In this document: in pieces, positions 61,177-64,000 of the stretch | Layout: each line of letters starts with the position of its first letter | Numbering within the stretch: the stretch's first letter is position 1 | Source of the DNA: an uncultured Gemmiger sp. | GTDB lineage: Bacteria; Bacillota; Clostridia; Oscillospirales; Ruminococcaceae | Direction: 5' to 3' | Length of the DNA stretch: 64,000 bases | Assembly: GCA_944388145.1 (NCBI GenBank) | Contig: CALXHQ010000008.1 | Coordinates: 1 to 64,000 of the forward strand | Notes under the pieces: generated by a model | What the model saw: only the letters and a program-made list of their open reading frames with translations | What the model was told of the DNA's origin: nothing | Databases searched by the model: none | Translations under genes and position numbers: made by a program

Positions 61177-61326
61177 CAGAAGTAAAGAAAACGGTTATGA
61201 AATTTTAATTCCAACCCGGCGGGAGTTTGTACAAACGGAGGTTACGATCGGTTTGGTGTAAGACATTATAATATTGGTCTACTAATTGTTGTAAATGGAG
61301 AGAAAAATACACATGGAGGAAGCCAA

Positions 61327-63633
61327 ATGAGTGCAAGTAATTCAAAACCTAAAATTTCTGTTCTGATGCCAGTTTATAATGTAGAAAAATATCTGCGTGC
61401 AGCCATAGACAGCGTCCTCAATCAGACGTTGAGGGATATTGAATTGATTTGCGTGGATGATGCTTCGACAGACGGCAGCGCAGAGATCCTTCGTGAGTAT
61501 GCAGCGAAAGATTCTCGCGTGCAGCTTGTTTTTCATGAAAAAAATAGTGGGTTGGTTATGGCGCGCAAGGATGCGACCGCCTTGGCTCGGGGTGAATACA
61601 TCATGCTGCTGGACAGCGATGATGAATATACTCCTATTGCCTGTGAGACTGTCTGGAAAGAGGAGCAGGCCAACCCTGTCGATATTTTGCAGTTTGGAAC
61701 AGAGGCTATTATCTGCCGTCCACACAATAAAACAGAAGAGGATGAATTAAAAAGAGTTTTACTTCCCTACAAGTATGCAACGGGTAATCTAATTGCCGAC
61801 TGCTATGAAAAGCATTTATGGAACTATACAGTTTGGAACAAAGCTTATAAGGCAAGTGTTTGGAAAATGGCCATTCAGAAGGCGGTAGATGCCTACATCA
61901 ATATTTCCGAGGACGAATACCTGTTCTTTTTGGTCTCTTTTTTCAGCAAGACCTACCGTGGCATTAAAAATGTGCTGTATCGCTACTATTATGCAAGGGG
62001 CATGACAGGGGCGGACACAATTTCTGCCAAAAAATATGAAGCGCACTGCAATCGCAAGCGAGTTTATGAGGAACTTAGAAAATTCCTGAGCTCAGAAAAT
62101 CGTCCGGACCTTTTGCCTATTTGTGACAAAATGGAGGTGCGGGCACTGGTAGATCTTGTATATCAATGGCGGTATGGTGTTGTACTCTCCGAATCTCGAA
62201 TTGCGTATCAATATCTTTTGGCACAGTGGGGCGCCGTGCCTGTTATATCGGAAATGGCCCATCTTTTGTGGAGCGACTTGCATGAAGTTGCAAGGCGATT
62301 GGCGCCAAGCACACTGCCTATTGCGGCAACTCAAGGCAAACCGGTTCATACGATAGCGGTATTCTATCACCGTATGAGAAATGGAGGAGTAGAGCGTGTG
62401 ATCTCTCTTTTGATTCCATTATGGAAAGAGATGGGATACTCCACTGTTCTTGTAACGGAGGAAGCTCCAGCTGAAGACGATTATTATGTACCGGAAGATG
62501 TGCCCCGTATTCAGATATCGGCCACGGATTTCGCCCAGAATTATCAGTTAAGAGCAAAAGATTGGTCGAAAATAGTTACAGAATATAATGTGGATACTAT
62601 CGTTTACAATACAGCCAACGTTGTACCGTTATGGGACATTTGCCTCTTGAAAGCGTTGGGATGTAATTTCGTTGTAGATGTACACAGTGCCTTCTCTTCT
62701 CTTTATATGCAGAATGATCCCAACCGCTTTTTCTATGCGCAGTGTTATCGTCTGGTTGACCGAGTTGCTACACTTTCACGTGTCTTTGCACAGTATTGGG
62801 GTAATTTCTGCCCCTCCTATTATATTCCGAATCCACTTGGAGAAATATGCCCTGTCAGTGATTGTGTGTCCATGCTAGGGAAAAGGATACTTTGGGTTGG
62901 TCGTATTAGTCCGGAAAAGCGTCCTGAAGATGCAATTCGAATTTTCAAAAAGGTGCATGAACGGTTCCCAGATGCTACCCTGACTGTTGTCGGAAAAGGA
63001 GAAAAACCTGAGGATTTACAAAATGTTATCACACTTGCGAAAAAACTTGGGGTTAGCAATTATGTGGATTTTGCCGGCTATCATAAGGATGTAACGCCAT
63101 ACTATCAGCGTGCAGATATCCTTTTGCTTACGTCGCAGTATGAAGGTTTTCCGATGGTGTTAGTGGAAAGTAAAATGCACGGCGTTCCAGTTGTGATGTA
63201 TGACCTGCCTTACCTGGAAATGGTTCGGGATGGTGAGGGTGTTTTTACGGCGCCACAACGTGATATTCTTTCCATGGCTAATCTTGTGATTGGATTGTTT
63301 GAAAATCGCGAGCAGCTCCAGGAAGCAGGCCTCAAAGCCCGAGAAAGTTTGTCGGCCTATAATAACGATGTTATCAAGGAAAAATGGACCGCCTTGTTTG
63401 AAAGCTTTATACTTCCTCGCAAAGCCTACTGTGCAGAAGAAAATCAGCGCATGATGATGAATCTGCTTTTGGAAAGCGAAGAAATCGCAGTTTCACAATC
63501 GCCGAATACACCAGTTGTTCACATTGTGGATGCACGAACAGCCGAACGCCTTGTCAATTCCAAATTTCAAAAGATTGCTGTTTGGTATTGGAAGATAACA
63601 GACCCTATCAAACATTGGCTAAAGCGTTTTTGA
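61327..63633 (+). CDS. Bifunctional glycosyltransferase, GT2 domain fused to GT4 domain
   Basis: The protein is 768 aa from ATG 61327 with GGAGGA upstream. Residues 1-330 form a GT2 (GT-A) domain: I-S-V-L-M-P-V-Y-N-V, V-D-D-A-S-T-D, L-D-S-D-D. Residues about 340-700 form a GT4 (GT-B) domain: M-R-N-G-G-V-E-R near its start, V-G-R-I-S-P-E-K-R-P, and the E-G-F-P-M-V-L-V-E-S-K motif. Two transferases in one chain would add consecutive sugars in a surface glycan. The gene is distinctly AT-richer with different codon use, suggesting transfer. A TATAAT at 61267 without a clear -35 may give it its own promoter. Confidence 0.9.
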   Translation: MSASNSKPKISVLMPVYNVEKYLRAAIDSVLNQTLRDIELICVDDASTDGSAEILREYAAKDSRVQLVFHEKNSGLVMARKDATALARGEYIMLLDSDDEYTPIACETVWKEEQANPVDILQFGTEAIICRPHNKTEEDELKRVLLPYKYATGNLIADCYEKHLWNYTVWNKAYKASVWKMAIQKAVDAYINISEDEYLFFLVSFFSKTYRGIKNVLYRYYYARGMTGADTISAKKYEAHCNRKRVYEELRKFLSSENRPDLLPICDKMEVRALVDLVYQWRYGVVLSESRIAYQYLLAQWGAVPVISEMAHLLWSDLHEVARRLAPSTLPIAATQGKPVHTIAVFYHRMRNGGVERVISLLIPLWKEMGYSTVLVTEEAPAEDDYYVPEDVPRIQISATDFAQNYQLRAKDWSKIVTEYNVDTIVYNTANVVPLWDICLLKALGCNFVVDVHSAFSSLYMQNDPNRFFYAQCYRLVDRVATLSRVFAQYWGNFCPSYYIPNPLGEICPVSDCVSMLGKRILWVGRISPEKRPEDAIRIFKKVHERFPDATLTVVGKGEKPEDLQNVITLAKKLGVSNYVDFAGYHKDVTPYYQRADILLLTSQYEGFPMVLVESKMHGVPVVMYDLPYLEMVRDGEGVFTAPQRDILSMANLVIGLFENREQLQEAGLKARESLSAYNNDVIKEKWTALFESFILPRKAYCAEENQRMMMNLLLESEEIAVSQSPNTPVVHIVDARTAERLVNSKFQKIAVWYWKITDPIKHWLKRF

Positions 63634-63846
63634 AGTTGCCAAGATATGCAATGTGGTTCTCTGTTCCTATGAGCGTCCTTTTACCATAAAATCCAACGGT
63701 ATTAAAAGCAAACAGTGTGTCTCGTATAAATTCCTCCTTGGCCGGTATGTAGCCTCTTCTCGCTTGGGTGTTTTGTTTTACTATCTTGTCGACGTTGGCG
63801 GCTGGCTGTGAGGCTAACCGCGGCCCGGATAACCCTTCTAAATGAG

Positions 63847-63885
63847 AAAAACTGCCAGGGATGTTGGTATCCCTGGCAGTTTTTT
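63847..63885. terminator. Bidirectional terminator
   Basis: A 16-bp stem (63847-63862 with 63869-63884) has A4 at one end and T6 at the other and serves both convergent genes. The 213 bases before it (63634-63846) contain no gene that I can see. Confidence 0.92.
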
Positions 63886-63893
63886 CTCCCTCC

Positions 63894-64000
63894 TCACAAA
63901 TAAATCTCGTTCGGCTGCGGGGGCAGGTGGCGGGTGGGGGCGGGGGCGTTGGAGTCCCGCCAGGCGGCGGGGGTCATGCCGGTTTCCCGCTTGAACACCC
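63894..64000 (-). CDS. AraC-family regulator, C-terminal end (partial)
   Basis: The last 34 codons of a minus-strand gene whose stop is at 63894-63896; the rest lies beyond the window. F-K-R-E-T-G-M-T-P-A-A-W-R is the second helix-turn-helix signature of AraC/XylS regulators. A Pro-rich tail follows. Confidence 0.8.
   Translation of the reverse strand, partial: VFKRETGMTPAAWRDSNAPAPTRHLPPQPNEIYL

Noticed and set aside
1-64000. tRNA, rRNA genes and insertion sequences
   Set aside because: No cloverleaf-like or rRNA-like stretch and no transposase with DDE motif was seen on either strand by reading.

Overview
The window is GC-rich chromosomal DNA with strong Shine-Dalgarno sites, AT-rich TTGACA/TATAAT-type promoters and Firmicutes-type surface, secretion and sugar-uptake genes. 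I infer a gut Clostridia of the Oscillospiraceae (Faecalibacterium/Gemmiger/Subdoligranulum-like). That placement rests on gene style only; no rRNA or tRNA gene was seen.

Region 1 (1-8.9 kb) holds a catalytically degenerate integrase-like gene, the C-terminal remnant of a sortase-anchored pilin or adhesin, an ArsR-type regulator, and a very large cell-surface S8 protease. A strong promoter with a palindromic operator candidate lies between the last two. Region 2 (9.2-12.8 kb, minus strand) holds two tandem membrane TPR/WG-repeat proteins that share an almost identical 474-bp block.

Region 3 (13.2-37.6 kb, plus strand) is the most interesting part: an unusual type VIIb (ESX/Ess-like) secretion locus. 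It contains a three-ATPase EssC with an N-terminal FHA domain, an EsaB/YukD ubiquitin-like protein, five WXG100 proteins and a DUF4176 protein. Two larger proteins share an N-terminal helical domain ending in a YxxxE motif and look like secreted effectors or partners. The locus also has two transmembrane Ser/Thr kinases with TPR ectodomains, a PP2C phosphatase, a vWA-FHA protein, a second vWA protein, two TPR/leucine-rich-repeat surface proteins and a LytTR regulator. I see no recognisable EsaA, EssA or canonical EssB. The first kinase has the EssB layout (kinase fold, TM, helical ectodomain) with an apparently intact active site. My reading is a phosphorylation-controlled T7SS with a non-canonical membrane complex.

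Region 4 (37.7-41.2 kb) has rarA on the minus strand and two related low-complexity-tailed membrane proteins. Region 5 (41.3-59.9 kb) is a mannoside/N-glycan-type utilisation island: LacI regulator, ABC importer (two permeases and a lipoprotein), GH130 phosphorylase, GH38 alpha-mannosidase, GH20 hexosaminidase, MFS transporter, GH3 glycosidase, ROK kinase, a small membrane protein and mannose-6-phosphate isomerase. Together these would import mannose/GlcNAc glycans, trim them in the cytoplasm and feed mannose toward fructose-6-phosphate.

Region 6 (60-64 kb) is more AT-rich and carries two glycosyltransferase genes, one a GT2-GT4 fusion. The end of an AraC-family regulator enters from the right edge on the minus strand.
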